Assembly: GCF_009849585.1 (NCBI RefSeq)
Contig: NZ_VCRN01000012.1
Span: 91,232-155,231, forward strand
Direction of reading: 5' to 3'
Source of the DNA: Bacillus sp. ZZV12-4809
Lineage (GTDB): Bacteria > Bacillota > Bacilli > Bacillales > Cytobacillaceae
Length of the DNA stretch: 64,000 nt
The notes beneath the pieces were generated by a model, which made no database searches, was not told the DNA's origin, and saw only the letters and a program-made list of their open reading frames with translations. Shown here piece by piece: positions 24,768 to 35,299 of the stretch; position 1 is the stretch's first letter, and each line of letters begins with the position of its first letter. The translations under genes and the position numbers were made by a program.

Positions 24768-25946
24768 ATGAGAAATGTTGTAATTACATCAGCAGTCAGA
24801 ACACCAGTAGGTACATTTGGAGGAGCTTTTAAAGATCTTCTGCCAACAGATTTAATTGTACCTGTATTAAAAGAGGCTTCGGAAAGAAGCGGTTTGCAAA
24901 GCAGTGAGGTGGATGAAGTCATTTTGGGACACTGCATCCAGCGTACAGATGAGCCGAATACGGCAAGAACAGCAGCATTGCTTGCGGGCTTTGACGATAC
25001 GACAACAGGGTTTACAGTCCAGAGACAATGTGCATCCGGTATGCAGGCCATTATTTCTGCTGCGCTGCAAATACAATCAGGCATGTCAGACATCGTGATT
25101 GCAGGAGGAGTAGAAGCCATGAGCTCCAGTCCTTATGTATTAAAACAGCATCGCTGGGGCGCACGCATGCAGCATGGGCAGGTTACGGACACAGTATGGG
25201 AGATTCTTGAAGATCCAATCCATCATATTATGATGGGAGAAACGGCAGAAAACCTGGCAGAAATACATTCGATTACAAGGGAAGAGCAAGATGAAGTGGC
25301 ATTGCTGAGCCATAAGAGAGCATTACACGCAATTGAAAACGGTTACTTTGATTCGCAAATCGTGCCAGTTACTATTAAAGGCAGGAAAGGGGAAGTAACC
25401 ATTACAAAAGATGAAAACCCTCGTACAGATATAACATCGGAAAAGCTGAGCAGCTTGAAGCCGGTCTTTAGAAAAGGCGGATCGGTAACAGCGGGAAATT
25501 CATCAAGTCTGAATGACGGCGGAGCAGCACTTGTCCTAATGCCCGAAGACCTGGCTTTAGAAAAGGGACTGAAGCCGATGGCAAGGATTGCCGGCTTCTC
25601 TGTGGCGGGTGTAGATCCAAAGGTAATGGGAAGAGGGCCTGTTCCGGCAATTAAAAAGGGCCTGCCACATGTCAATTGGTCCCTTGAAGAAGCAGACTTG
25701 ATTGAAGTGAATGAGGCTTTTGCAGCCCAATATTTGGCGGTTGAGAAAGAGCTTGGCTTAAATCGGGAAAAAGTAAATGTAAATGGAAGCGGTATCAGTC
25801 TTGGCCATCCCATTGGATGTACAGGTGCACGTCTTGTTGTGAGTCTAGTTCATGAGCTGAAGAGGAGAGGCGGCCATAAAGGAATAGCATCTCTATGTGT
25901 TGGAGGCGGAATGGGAGCCACAGTTTTTGTGGAAATGTACGAATAA
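24768..25946 (+). CDS. Acetyl-CoA acyltransferase (thiolase)
   Basis: 392-residue thiolase. The acyl-accepting Cys is in TVQRQCASGMQA (about residue 87). The conserved EVNEAFAAQYLAVEKEL is at about 310, and the active-site GSGISLGHPIGCTGARLV carries the His and second Cys near the C-terminus. ATG at 24768 gives the classic start MRNVVITSAVRTPVG; the ATG at 24747 lies before the ribosome site GAGGTGG. It is paired with the reductase gene upstream. It may work in fatty-acid oxidation or acetoacetyl-CoA formation; direction is not decidable here. Confidence 0.9.
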   Translation: MRNVVITSAVRTPVGTFGGAFKDLLPTDLIVPVLKEASERSGLQSSEVDEVILGHCIQRTDEPNTARTAALLAGFDDTTTGFTVQRQCASGMQAIISAALQIQSGMSDIVIAGGVEAMSSSPYVLKQHRWGARMQHGQVTDTVWEILEDPIHHIMMGETAENLAEIHSITREEQDEVALLSHKRALHAIENGYFDSQIVPVTIKGRKGEVTITKDENPRTDITSEKLSSLKPVFRKGGSVTAGNSSSLNDGGAALVLMPEDLALEKGLKPMARIAGFSVAGVDPKVMGRGPVPAIKKGLPHVNWSLEEADLIEVNEAFAAQYLAVEKELGLNREKVNVNGSGISLGHPIGCTGARLVVSLVHELKRRGGHKGIASLCVGGGMGATVFVEMYE

Positions 25947-25975
25947 AGAGTTCCTTCGGGGGCTCTTTCCTTTCC
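25944..25975 (+). terminator. Terminator with TTCG tetraloop after thiolase
   Basis: AAAGAGTTCC (25945-25954), TTCG, GGGGCTCTTT (25959-25968): a 10-bp stem with two G-U pairs closed by a stable TTCG loop, then CCTTTCC. It overlaps the stop codon. Confidence 0.75.
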
Positions 25976-26016
25976 ATATACTCCTTCTCCTAATAATTTT
26001 CCAGGGAGTGATACAA

Positions 26017-26556
26017 GTGTTAAGCAATACGATATTATCAGGGGACAATATTATTTTAGGGACATTTATTGACGAAGATATCCAAAAGATAATCGAGTGG
26101 CATTCGGACGAAAAAACCATGAGAAATCTGGATGCTCTTCCAGTCAAACCTAAACGGGAAACAGAAATTAAGAAGTGGCTTGATGAATGCCCCAAGGATA
26201 CCTTCAGGTTTTCGCTCAGGTTAAAAGAGGCAAATGAATTGATCGGCTACGCAGAATTAAACGGTATTTTATGGCCGCACAGAACAGGCTGGCTTACCAT
26301 AGCCATTCCAGATGGAACCAAATGGGGAAAAGGGTATGGAAAAGAAGCTATGCAATGCCTGATGCGCTATGCTTTCAGGGAACTGAATCTGCATAGACTG
26401 CAGCTGACAGTATTTTCGTATAATACTAGAGCCAGGACACTTTATGAAAGTCTTGGATTTCAGAGAGAAGGCTGTTACAGGGAATTTCTTGAAAGAGATG
26501 GAAAACGGCATGATATGTATCTATACGGTCTTCTCAGAAAGGAATGGAAAACGTGA
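26017..26556 (+). CDS. GNAT-family N-acetyltransferase (RimJ/RimL-like)
   Basis: 179-residue acetyltransferase using acetyl-CoA. The coenzyme-binding loop is in GTKWGKGYGKEAMQCLMRYAF (split; Q/RxxGxG form WGKGYGKEA). The C-terminal LHRLQLTVFSYNTRARTLYESLGF (in part) is the classic GNAT end. GTG at 26017, six bases after CAGGGAGTG, is chosen; longer frames reaching back to 25897 overlap the thiolase terminator and encode an improbable hydrophobic leader. The substrate amine (ribosomal protein, antibiotic, amino acid) is unknown. Confidence 0.78.
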   Translation: MLSNTILSGDNIILGTFIDEDIQKIIEWHSDEKTMRNLDALPVKPKRETEIKKWLDECPKDTFRFSLRLKEANELIGYAELNGILWPHRTGWLTIAIPDGTKWGKGYGKEAMQCLMRYAFRELNLHRLQLTVFSYNTRARTLYESLGFQREGCYREFLERDGKRHDMYLYGLLRKEWKT

Positions 26557-26598
26557 AAAAGCGCGGATATGGGATATGGCTCCGCGCTCAGCCTATTA

Positions 26599-27750
26599 TT
26601 ATGATTGAAGATCAAAAGCTGTTTCTTTTGATAAAAAATAACAAAGAGCAAAATTTAGAAGGAAGAATGCAAGAAGCAAAAACAATATATGATGAAATTT
26701 AAGAAACATCGCCGCTGGAGGTGCAAGGCTTGCACCAGTCAATAGTATAAAAGAATAGAGAGATAGAGCTTTTGCACGGTACGCCCCTGCAAGCATGCCA
26801 ATCAATGTGATAACTGTGGGAACAAGAAGGGATATGGATGCAACAAACAGGATGGAAATAGCCATCAGGGCATTTGTGCTGCTGAAGAAAAACATTTTAA
26901 TAATGCTGACTGTCCCCAAAAATATACCAAGCTTCAATGTGGAGTAAGCCCCAATCCGTTCAATTAATTTTCCTGTAAAGAGTGACAAGAGTGCCCCAAT
27001 CAAACCCACTGCCCTTATTGTGAATAAATCCTCCATCGTTCCCATGAAATTTCTGCCCATTGCATCATAGAAAGCTGCGAAGGAAAACAGAAGAGTAAAG
27101 GTAATAGCGTAGCATTTGAGCAGGCGTCCCTGTCTTATTAGTTTTTTCATAACAGCAAAAGTGGAAGTCTCCTTATTAAATGGACGGGAAGCAGGCGGAA
27201 GTATTTTATACGAGACAAGGAAAAGGATGAAATAGCAAACAGCAAAAAAATAAAAAGCATAGTTCCATTTATAATAAAAAGTAATTGCCGAACTGATCAG
27301 CTGCCCAAGTATGCCTGCAGCAAGAAACCCTGTGTTGATGAAAACCAGCAGAAGCGTACGGCTCCTTGGCTGAAAAAGGTCAAAAGAGTAAGCAAAGGCA
27401 ACAGGGGCAAAACTGCCAAGGGTCACTCCCTGAATCGACCTGGTAATATAGAGCGCTTCTGGATTAGGAGAAAGCCCGACGGCATAGGTAGATATAGCAG
27501 AAGCAAGCAAACCTGCAATAATAACTCTGCGTCTGCCAAATGTATCGGAAGCAGGTCCGAAAAATAACAGGCCGGCAGCATAAAAAATGGCAAAAAGGCT
27601 TCCCCCTGCGACAATATGATTTTCATTTACTTTATATGAATCTGCAATTTCTCCGTAAATAGGAATCAGTGTATAAATATTACTGGCGACAAAAATACCT
27701 GTAACTGTCAAAATGACTGAAGTTGCAATCAAGACCGATTTTGAGTTCAT
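26599..27750 (-). CDS. Major facilitator superfamily transporter
   Basis: 383-residue permease with 12 hydrophobic segments. The loop-2/3 hallmark is GPASDTFGRRRVIIAG (about residues 65-80), and PEALYITRSIQGVTLGSFAP matches the fifth helix region of drug/H+ antiporters. ATG at 27750 with GCAGGTGA is preferred to GTG at 27759. It may be an exporter, but the substrate cannot be told. It is convergent with the acetyltransferase gene and divergent from addB. Confidence 0.82.
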   Translation of the reverse strand: MNSKSVLIATSVILTVTGIFVASNIYTLIPIYGEIADSYKVNENHIVAGGSLFAIFYAAGLLFFGPASDTFGRRRVIIAGLLASAISTYAVGLSPNPEALYITRSIQGVTLGSFAPVAFAYSFDLFQPRSRTLLLVFINTGFLAAGILGQLISSAITFYYKWNYAFYFFAVCYFILFLVSYKILPPASRPFNKETSTFAVMKKLIRQGRLLKCYAITFTLLFSFAAFYDAMGRNFMGTMEDLFTIRAVGLIGALLSLFTGKLIERIGAYSTLKLGIFLGTVSIIKMFFFSSTNALMAISILFVASISLLVPTVITLIGMLAGAYRAKALSLYSFILLTGASLAPPAAMFLKFHHILFLLLAFFLLNFALCYFLSKETAFDLQS

Positions 27751-27895
27751 CCATATCACCTGCCGCTATATTTTATGCACTGACCACAATAGCAGAAAGT
27801 TGTCACTTCCAGTATTTCGAAAAACTCCATTCAAAAAATTGAACAGCTTATATGATAAAATATGAAAGTAAGAGAGCTTTTTTAGGAGGAAAAAT

Positions 27896-30800
27896 ATGAC
27901 CGTACGTTTATTGATAGGCCGTTCCGGAAGCGGGAAAACGGAATACTGCCTGAACGAAATCCGAGATGAACTGCGGTTTAATCCGGATGGAGATCCAATC
28001 ATTTATTTAGTGCCGGAACAAATGACGTTCCTTTCAGAATATAAATTAATTACAACACCCGGCCTTGGCGGAATGATCCGCAGCCAGGTATACTCTTTCA
28101 CGCGGCTCGCCTGGAGAATTCTTCAGGAAACAGGAGGCATGAGCAGATACCATCTTAATAGTGTAGGCATAAATATGCTAATCCGCAAAATCATTGAAGA
28201 CAAAAAGGATGAGCTTAAACTTTTCCAAAGAGCTGCAGATAAAAATGGCTTTATTCAGCAAGTTGAACAAATAATGACTGAATTCAAACGTTATTGTGTA
28301 AATCCCGATGAACTGGCTGAAAGACAAAATCAGCTCTCGGAATACGGGAATGCAAATAAAGCACTCCAGGATAAACTGCATGATCTTGAGGTAATTTATA
28401 AAAAATTCGAAGAATCCCTTTCTGGCAAATATACAGATTCAGAGGATTATTTCCGATTGCTTGCAGAAAAAGCCTCTCATTCGGAGTACCTGAGAAATGC
28501 CGAGGTTTATATAGACGGTTTTTACAGCTTTACACCACAGGAATATGCAATTGTTGAACAGATGATGAAGCAATGCAGAAACGTCACAATCACTTTAACG
28601 CTTGACCAGCCGCATAGTGATGCTTCAGATGAGCTTCATTTGTTCAGAATGCCGGGAGAAAACTATCAGACAATCAAAGAAATGACTTCCCGCAACATGC
28701 TGGATGTGGAAGAAATACTCCTATCAGAACAAAAAAGATGGAGCATCCCTTCACTTAAACATCTTGAGGCACACTTTGACAGCAGACCTGCCGAGCCATT
28801 TTCAGGGGAAGCAGACATACACATTGGACAGGCTGTCAACAGGAGGGCCGAAATTGAAGGTCTAGCCAGAAAAATAAATAAGCTTGTTCGCACAGAGGGC
28901 TACCGCTATCGTGATATTGCCGTACTGGCAAGAAACGGGCATGAATATCATGACATAATTGAAACAGTGTTTCGGGACTATGATATCCCATTTTTTATTG
29001 ACCAAAAAAGAACCATGATGAATCACCCCCTAGTTGAGTTAATTCGTTCAACACTAGAAATAATCAACGGGAATTGGCGCTATGAACCGATTTTCAGAGC
29101 TGTAAAAACGGAGCTGATATTTCCATCCCGGATAAGCCCGGGAAAACTTCGTGAGCAAATGGACAGACTTGAGAACTATGTTCTTGCATATGGAATTCAA
29201 GGCGATAAATGGACGAAAAAGAAAAGGTGGACTTATAGAAGAATCAGGGGGCTGGAGTTTGAAGCAGTTGCCCAGACTGATGCCGAGAAAAAAGTGGAAG
29301 ATGAGTTAAATGATCTGCGCGAAATGATTACAGGCCCAATATTAAGGCTGCATAGGCGATTAAGAAAGGCTCTTGATGGCCGTGGCCTTTGTGAAGCATT
29401 ATTTTTATACATGGAAGAATTGGATGTACCTGTGAAGATTGAAAAGTGGAAAACTGTCCAGGAGGAGAAAGGGAACCTTGTAAAGTCCAGGGAACATGGA
29501 CAAGCGTGGAATTCCATTATGGAGCTATTGGATCAATATGTAGAAATGCTTGGTGACGAAGAAGTGACGCTTAAGCGATTTGCTTCCATACTCGATGCCG
29601 GACTGGAGTCGCTTCGCTTTACTCTTGTTCCGCCTGCAATCGACCAGGTTATGGCGGCGGATTTGGAAAGGTCAAGGCTAACCGATATTAAAGCTGCCTT
29701 TGTCATTGGACTGAATGAAGGGGTACTGCCTGGCAAATTCGCAGAGGACGGTGTGCTGGCGGATGACGACAGGGAGATACTTAACACGAGCGGTATGAAG
29801 CTGGCGCCAGGAAGCCGTACACGACTTCTTGATGAGGATTTTATAGCCTATAAAGCATTTGTTACTCCATCAGAAAAACTTTTTATCAGCTATCCACTGG
29901 CAAATGAAGAAGGGAAAGCACTTATGCCTTCACCTTATATTAAGAGATTGGGAGATTTATTTCCTGATTGCAGGCACCATTCCTTTATGACGGATCCGGC
30001 AGAGCTCCCGGAAACGGAGCAGCTGGAATATGCTGATAACCTTAATACAGCATTATCGTATTTGACTTCTCAGCTTCAGTTAAAAAAGCGCAGTTATCCA
30101 ATTTATGACCTTTGGTGGGATGTTTATAACTTTTATCTAAAAAACGAGCAGTGGAGAAGGCCTGCATTAAAGGTGCTTTCCAGCCTGAATTATGAAAACA
30201 GGACACTTCAGCTAGGCGGAGAAGTCAGTAAAGAATTGTATGGCGATCATATTCAGGCGAGTGTTTCCAGAATGGAATTATTCCATAGCTGTCCATTCTC
30301 CCATTTTGCACAGCATGGACTAAGGCTGCGGGAAAGACAGGTATACCGGCTTGAAGCACCGGATATCGGGGATCTTTTCCATGCTGCTTTAAAATTTATT
30401 GCAGAAACAGTAATGACTCAGAAACTTTCATGGACAGATATGACAAGGGAGCAGTGTGAGATTCTTGCAAAAGAAGCAGTTGAAATGCTTGCACCTAAAC
30501 TTCAAAATGAAATCCTCTTAAGCTCGAACAGGCATCATTATATTAAGAGAAAGCTTGAGCAAATTATCAGCCGGGCTTCCTATGTTATCAGCGAGCATGC
30601 AAAATCAAGCGGATTTTCGCCAGTAGGACTTGAATTGGGATTTGGTCCAAAAGGAGAGCTTCCTTCGCTTGCTTTTCCTCTTAAGAACGGGGCTAAAATG
30701 GAACTTGTCGGCAGAATTGACAGAGTAGACAAAGCCCAGGATGCGAACGGGACATTTTTACGGGTAATTGACTATAAATCCAGTTCTAAAGATCTGAATG

Positions 30801-31399
30801 TAAGTGAGGTTTACTATGGCATTGCCCTGCAGATGCTGACATATCTGGACATCATAATTGCTCATTCGAGCTCTTTAATCGGAACAAAAGCAGATCCGGC
30901 AGGAGTTCTTTACTTCCATGTCCATAATCCAATTGTAAGTACTTCAAAAATGCTGACACTGGAGGATATCGAGCAGGAACTTTATAAGAAATTCAAAATG
31001 AATGGCCTGCTTCTTGGAGATGAAAATGTTATCAGGTTAATGGATCAGACTCTTGAAACAGGCGACTCATCCATTATCTCAGCTGGCTTCAAAAAGGATG
31101 GCACCCTTTCAAAGCGCTCTAAAGTTGCAAGCAAGCAGGAGTTTGATTATTTGCGCAGCTATGTTAGAAAGATGTATAGAAATACAGGCAACAAGATTAC
31201 AGAGGGCAATGTGGAGATTGCCCCATATAAAATGAAGGAAAAAACTCCTTGTACATTTTGTGCCTATAAATCTGTGTGCCAATTTGACGAATCTCTTGAA
31301 ACCAATGATTACAGATTATTTACTCCTAAGCCAAAAGAAGACATGATAGAAATCATCAAGAAGGAGGTGGAGGGCGATGAGAATGGCGATACCGCCTAA
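27896..31399 (+). CDS. addB: ATP-dependent helicase/deoxyribonuclease subunit B
   Basis: 1167-residue subunit of AddAB, the Gram-positive RecBCD equivalent that resects double-strand ends to Chi for RecA loading. Walker A is GRSGSGKTE (about residue 8). The C-terminal RecB-type nuclease motif is RVIDYKSSSKDL (about 960). The iron-sulphur staple cysteines are visible: one in FHSCPFSHF (about 800) and three in CTFCAYKSVC (about 1123-1132). Start ATG at 27896 after TTAGGAGG. addA overlaps its end by 23 bases. Confidence 0.96.
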   Translation: MTVRLLIGRSGSGKTEYCLNEIRDELRFNPDGDPIIYLVPEQMTFLSEYKLITTPGLGGMIRSQVYSFTRLAWRILQETGGMSRYHLNSVGINMLIRKIIEDKKDELKLFQRAADKNGFIQQVEQIMTEFKRYCVNPDELAERQNQLSEYGNANKALQDKLHDLEVIYKKFEESLSGKYTDSEDYFRLLAEKASHSEYLRNAEVYIDGFYSFTPQEYAIVEQMMKQCRNVTITLTLDQPHSDASDELHLFRMPGENYQTIKEMTSRNMLDVEEILLSEQKRWSIPSLKHLEAHFDSRPAEPFSGEADIHIGQAVNRRAEIEGLARKINKLVRTEGYRYRDIAVLARNGHEYHDIIETVFRDYDIPFFIDQKRTMMNHPLVELIRSTLEIINGNWRYEPIFRAVKTELIFPSRISPGKLREQMDRLENYVLAYGIQGDKWTKKKRWTYRRIRGLEFEAVAQTDAEKKVEDELNDLREMITGPILRLHRRLRKALDGRGLCEALFLYMEELDVPVKIEKWKTVQEEKGNLVKSREHGQAWNSIMELLDQYVEMLGDEEVTLKRFASILDAGLESLRFTLVPPAIDQVMAADLERSRLTDIKAAFVIGLNEGVLPGKFAEDGVLADDDREILNTSGMKLAPGSRTRLLDEDFIAYKAFVTPSEKLFISYPLANEEGKALMPSPYIKRLGDLFPDCRHHSFMTDPAELPETEQLEYADNLNTALSYLTSQLQLKKRSYPIYDLWWDVYNFYLKNEQWRRPALKVLSSLNYENRTLQLGGEVSKELYGDHIQASVSRMELFHSCPFSHFAQHGLRLRERQVYRLEAPDIGDLFHAALKFIAETVMTQKLSWTDMTREQCEILAKEAVEMLAPKLQNEILLSSNRHHYIKRKLEQIISRASYVISEHAKSSGFSPVGLELGFGPKGELPSLAFPLKNGAKMELVGRIDRVDKAQDANGTFLRVIDYKSSSKDLNVSEVYYGIALQMLTYLDIIIAHSSSLIGTKADPAGVLYFHVHNPIVSTSKMLTLEDIEQELYKKFKMNGLLLGDENVIRLMDQTLETGDSSIISAGFKKDGTLSKRSKVASKQEFDYLRSYVRKMYRNTGNKITEGNVEIAPYKMKEKTPCTFCAYKSVCQFDESLETNDYRLFTPKPKEDMIEIIKKEVEGDENGDTA

Positions 31400-34300
31400 G
31401 CCGGAAGATGCAACCTGGACTGATGACCAATGGAAAGCAATTATGGCCAAGGGCCAGGATATCCTGGTGGCTGCAGCGGCCGGATCAGGGAAAACGGCTG
31501 TTTTAGTTGAAAGGATTATCAATAAGATTATTGCAGATGAAGACCCTATTAATGTCGATGAACTGCTGGTTGTTACCTTCACAAACGCCTCGGCAGCAGA
31601 AATGAGGCACAGAATTGGTGAAGCTCTTGAAAAAGCTATTAATGTTAATCCGAGGTCTGCTCACCTCAGAAAACAGGTAAGCTTAATAAACAGAGCATCC
31701 ATCTCGACTTTACACTCATTTTGTTTAGAAATGATCCGCAAATATTATTACATGACCGATATTGATCCGGGGTTTCGGATCGCCGATGAAACAGAAGCAC
31801 AGCTATTGAGGGATGAAGTCCTCGAAGAGCTTTTTGAGGAGGAATACGGCAAAGAGGGAAATGAAGGATTCTTTGCGCTTGTCGACACTTTTACAAACGA
31901 TAGAAGTGACACTGCCCTACAAGATATAATAAGGGACTTATACGATTTTGCCCGTTCCAACCCTTCACCAGACCAGTATCTTGATTCAATTGCAGAGATG
32001 TATAATGTGGACGGTGTCAGCAGCCTTGAGCAGCTGCCATTTGTCCGCTCGCTTTTGGAGGATATTGATCTTCAGCTGAAAGGAGCCAAACAGCTGCTTG
32101 AATATGGGCTAGAGCTGACAAAGCTTCCAGGGGGGCCGGCTCCGAGAGCTGAGAACTTTATCGCAGATCTGCACGTTGTAAATACACTTATTGAAGCGAA
32201 GAACAGTTCTTGGACGATGCTGTATGAGGCGATGCAATCATGGTCTTTTGGCAGAGCCAAAACGTGTAAGGGCGATGAATATGATGAAGGACTGGTCGAA
32301 AAGGCAAAAAAACTCAGGGATCAGGCCAAGAAAATCATAACCAGCCTGCAGGAAGAACTATTTTTCCGTAAACAGGAGAGCTTCATGCGTGATATGGCGG
32401 AAATGAAGCCGCATATCGATGAGCTTGTTTCGTTAGTTAGAGCATTTTCTCTTCGTTTTGAACAGGTTAAAACTGAAAAAGGGCTTGTTGACTTTGCTGA
32501 TCTAGAACATTATTGCCTTGAAATCCTTTCTTCACAGGATGAGGAGGGAAGGCTTATGCCTTCAGAAGCTGCTCTTGTCTGCAGAAATCAGTTTAAGGAA
32601 GTTCTGGTTGATGAATATCAGGATACCAACATGGTTCAGGAAGCTATTTTGCAGCTGGTGACGGCAGACTCAGAAGAGAACGGGAATTTATTCATGGTAG
32701 GCGATGTTAAGCAGTCGATCTACCGTTTCCGTCTGGCAGAGCCTAATCTGTTTCTGGGCAAGTATACCAGGTTTGACAGGGACGGTGAAAAAGCAGGGCT
32801 TAGAATAGATCTGGCGAGGAATTTCAGAAGCCGAAAAGAAGTTCTGCATGGAACCAACTATATTTTTAAGCAGATTATGGGGACGGCTGTTGGTGAAATA
32901 GAATATGACCTGTCAGCTGAACTAGTTAAAGGAGCTCCCTATTCAGAGGATCAGGAGCAGCCTGTTGAGCTTGCTATTATTGACCTTGAAGGAAATGAGA
33001 AGAGTGAACCAGACTCTGAATCCATGGTTGAGGGTTTTGACAGTGAAGATTTAGCCCAGTCACAGCTAGAGGCCAGATATATGGCATCGAAAATAAAAGA
33101 AATCATTAAAAATCGAAAAGAAGTATTCAACACAAAGACCCAATCTGGACGTCCCGCCAGATACAGAGACATTGTTATACTGCTTCGGTCCATGACATGG
33201 GCTCCGCAGATTATGGAGGAATTCAAACAGCAGGGAATCCCGGTCTATGCCAATCTTTCCAGCGGTTATTTTGAAGCAACAGAAGTAGCGATTGTGATGT
33301 CACTTTTAAAAGTAATAGATAATCCGTATCAGGATATTCCGCTGGCATCGGTTCTTAGATCTCCTATTTTGGGGCTGACCGAAGAAGAGCTTGCACAAAT
33401 CAGAATCCATAATAAAAGGGGTTCGTTTTATGAAGCATTAACTTCTTTTTGCCGGAATCACCCAACCCTTGAAATGGGAGAACTATATGAAAAAGTCCGG
33501 CCATTTTTTGATATTCTTGAAGAATGGCGAATAATGGCGCGTCAGGGTTCACTTTCCGAACTGATTTGGCATCTGTATAGAGAAACCCGATTTTATGATT
33601 TTGTCGGCGGCATGCCGGGCGGAAAACAGAGGCAGGCAAACCTTCGTGCATTGTATGACAGAGCCAGACAATATGAAGCAACATCATTCAGAGGATTATT
33701 CCGCTTCTTAAGATTTATTGAACGAATGCGTGACAGAGGCGATGATCTAGGTGCTGCCCGCGCTTTGGGTGAGCAGGAAGATGTGGTCCGCCTTATGACG
33801 ATCCACAGCAGTAAAGGTTTGGAATTTCCTTTTGTTTTTATTGCAGGGCTTGCCCGCAGCTTTAATACAATGGATCTGAAAAAGCCATATATGCTTGATA
33901 AGGAATTCGGGTTCGCAGCAAAATATGTCAATGCCGAGAAACGAATTTCATATCCCTCTTTGCCGCAGATTGCATTTAAACGAAAAAAGAAAATGGAAAT
34001 GCTGGCAGAGGAAATGCGGGTTCTATATGTTGCTTTAACGAGGGCGAAGGAAAAGCTATATCTGGTTTCGTCTGTTAAAAGTGCAGATAATAAATTGAAT
34101 AAGTGGCTGCAGGCTTCAGAGCATAAAGACTGGCTCCTGAATGAGTATGACAGGGCTTCTGCAAACAGCTACCTGGACTGGATTGGCCCATCTCTTGTCC
34201 GGCATCGGGATTGTGAGGCATTAAGAGGGGAAATGCCGGTGCATCCTCTTGTTCCGGGTGACATACTTGAACACCCATCATGCTGGAATATATCCATAAT

Positions 34301-35135
34301 AAAAAGTGAAGAAGCTGCTGTTCTCTCAGGAGAAGAGAAAGAGGGCGAAACAGATCTGCTGCAATTGGTTTATGAAGGAAAAGCTGTACCTGCTGAATCA
34401 GATTATAAAGATAAAGTTGAACAACAGCTTTCCTGGAAATATTCCTTTAAGCAGGCGGCTCACGCCCGATCTAAACAGTCTGTTTCGGAAGTGAAGCGGC
34501 AGCGGGAGATTTTTTCTGAAGAAGACAGCGGCACAGAGTTAATCCGTAAAATTAGTAAACCAATGCTCAGCAGGCCTCGATTTATGCAGGAAAAATCCCT
34601 TTCACCAGCTGAACGGGGTACTGCCATGCACGCTGTCATGCAGCATATTGATTTCAGCCGGCCAGCAACAGTGGAAGCTATATCCTCTAAAATGGATGAG
34701 ATGGTTCACAGTGAATTGCTTACGGAAGAGCAGCGTGCCAGCATTGAGCCGGAGCTGATTACACAGTTTTTCGAGACCAAACTGGGACAGAGAATTGTTC
34801 AGGCGAAATTGGTTCGAAGAGAAATCCCATTCAGTTTATCTTTCCCGGCACGGGATATCTATTCTGATTGGGAAGGGGAAGATGAACCAGTTCTTATTCA
34901 GGGGATTGTGGACTGCGTATTTGAAGATGAGCAGGGTCTGGTGCTTCTGGATTATAAAACAGATGGAATTACAGGCCGCTTTAAGGGAGGTTTTGCTGAA
35001 GCCAAACCCGTTCTCGAAGGCAGGTACAAAATTCAGATTGACATGTACACCAGAGCATTGGAACAAATTTTAAAAAGGGAAGTTAATGAAAGATACCTGT
35101 TTTTCTTTGACGGAGCTCATACAATAAAGATATAG
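31377..35135 (+). CDS. addA: ATP-dependent helicase/nuclease subunit A
   Basis: 1252-residue UvrD-type helicase plus nuclease, partner of AddB. Motif I AAAGSGKTAVLVERI (about residue 35), motif Ia VVTFTNASAAEMRHRI, motif II VDEYQDTN (about 412), VGDVKQSIYRFR, motif V/VI TIHSSKGLEFPFV and LYVALTRAKEKLY are all present. The C-terminal nuclease is GIVDCVFEDEQGLVLLDYKTD (split at the core Asp-Tyr-Lys). Start ATG at 31377 with AAGGAGGTGG, inside the addB 3' end. In B. subtilis sbcD and sbcC follow; here hlpB follows directly. Confidence 0.96.
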   Translation: MRMAIPPKPEDATWTDDQWKAIMAKGQDILVAAAAGSGKTAVLVERIINKIIADEDPINVDELLVVTFTNASAAEMRHRIGEALEKAINVNPRSAHLRKQVSLINRASISTLHSFCLEMIRKYYYMTDIDPGFRIADETEAQLLRDEVLEELFEEEYGKEGNEGFFALVDTFTNDRSDTALQDIIRDLYDFARSNPSPDQYLDSIAEMYNVDGVSSLEQLPFVRSLLEDIDLQLKGAKQLLEYGLELTKLPGGPAPRAENFIADLHVVNTLIEAKNSSWTMLYEAMQSWSFGRAKTCKGDEYDEGLVEKAKKLRDQAKKIITSLQEELFFRKQESFMRDMAEMKPHIDELVSLVRAFSLRFEQVKTEKGLVDFADLEHYCLEILSSQDEEGRLMPSEAALVCRNQFKEVLVDEYQDTNMVQEAILQLVTADSEENGNLFMVGDVKQSIYRFRLAEPNLFLGKYTRFDRDGEKAGLRIDLARNFRSRKEVLHGTNYIFKQIMGTAVGEIEYDLSAELVKGAPYSEDQEQPVELAIIDLEGNEKSEPDSESMVEGFDSEDLAQSQLEARYMASKIKEIIKNRKEVFNTKTQSGRPARYRDIVILLRSMTWAPQIMEEFKQQGIPVYANLSSGYFEATEVAIVMSLLKVIDNPYQDIPLASVLRSPILGLTEEELAQIRIHNKRGSFYEALTSFCRNHPTLEMGELYEKVRPFFDILEEWRIMARQGSLSELIWHLYRETRFYDFVGGMPGGKQRQANLRALYDRARQYEATSFRGLFRFLRFIERMRDRGDDLGAARALGEQEDVVRLMTIHSSKGLEFPFVFIAGLARSFNTMDLKKPYMLDKEFGFAAKYVNAEKRISYPSLPQIAFKRKKKMEMLAEEMRVLYVALTRAKEKLYLVSSVKSADNKLNKWLQASEHKDWLLNEYDRASANSYLDWIGPSLVRHRDCEALRGEMPVHPLVPGDILEHPSCWNISIIKSEEAAVLSGEEKEGETDLLQLVYEGKAVPAESDYKDKVEQQLSWKYSFKQAAHARSKQSVSEVKRQREIFSEEDSGTELIRKISKPMLSRPRFMQEKSLSPAERGTAMHAVMQHIDFSRPATVEAISSKMDEMVHSELLTEEQRASIEPELITQFFETKLGQRIVQAKLVRREIPFSLSFPARDIYSDWEGEDEPVLIQGIVDCVFEDEQGLVLLDYKTDGITGRFKGGFAEAKPVLEGRYKIQIDMYTRALEQILKREVNERYLFFFDGAHTIKI

Positions 35136-35139
35136 AAAT

Positions 35140-35167
35140 AAGCCGGCAAGGGGACTTGCCGGCTTTT
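35140..35167 (+). terminator. Intrinsic terminator after addBA
   Basis: AAGCCGGCAAG (35140-35150) pairs with CTTGCCGGCTT (35155-35165), then TT. Confidence 0.9.
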
Positions 35168-35299
35168 GTGTATTAGCAGGAGGGTTATTTATTGCGGATA
35201 CCAGACGGAAAATGCGCGAAAAGGGTCCCGATGTAAACAAACACCCGAGGATTATGCCGCCTCAATGTAAAGGGTATTGTAATATAAAGGAGGCTAACA

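Noticed and set aside
25343..25813. 156-codon minus-strand frame opposite the thiolase
   Set aside because: Shadow of the thiolase gene; Phe/Ser/Pro-rich with no start signal.
25897..26016. N-terminal extension of the GNAT gene back into the thiolase
   Set aside because: It would overlap the thiolase end and its terminator and encode a hydrophobic leader unlike GNAT proteins; GTG at 26017 has a proper ribosome site.
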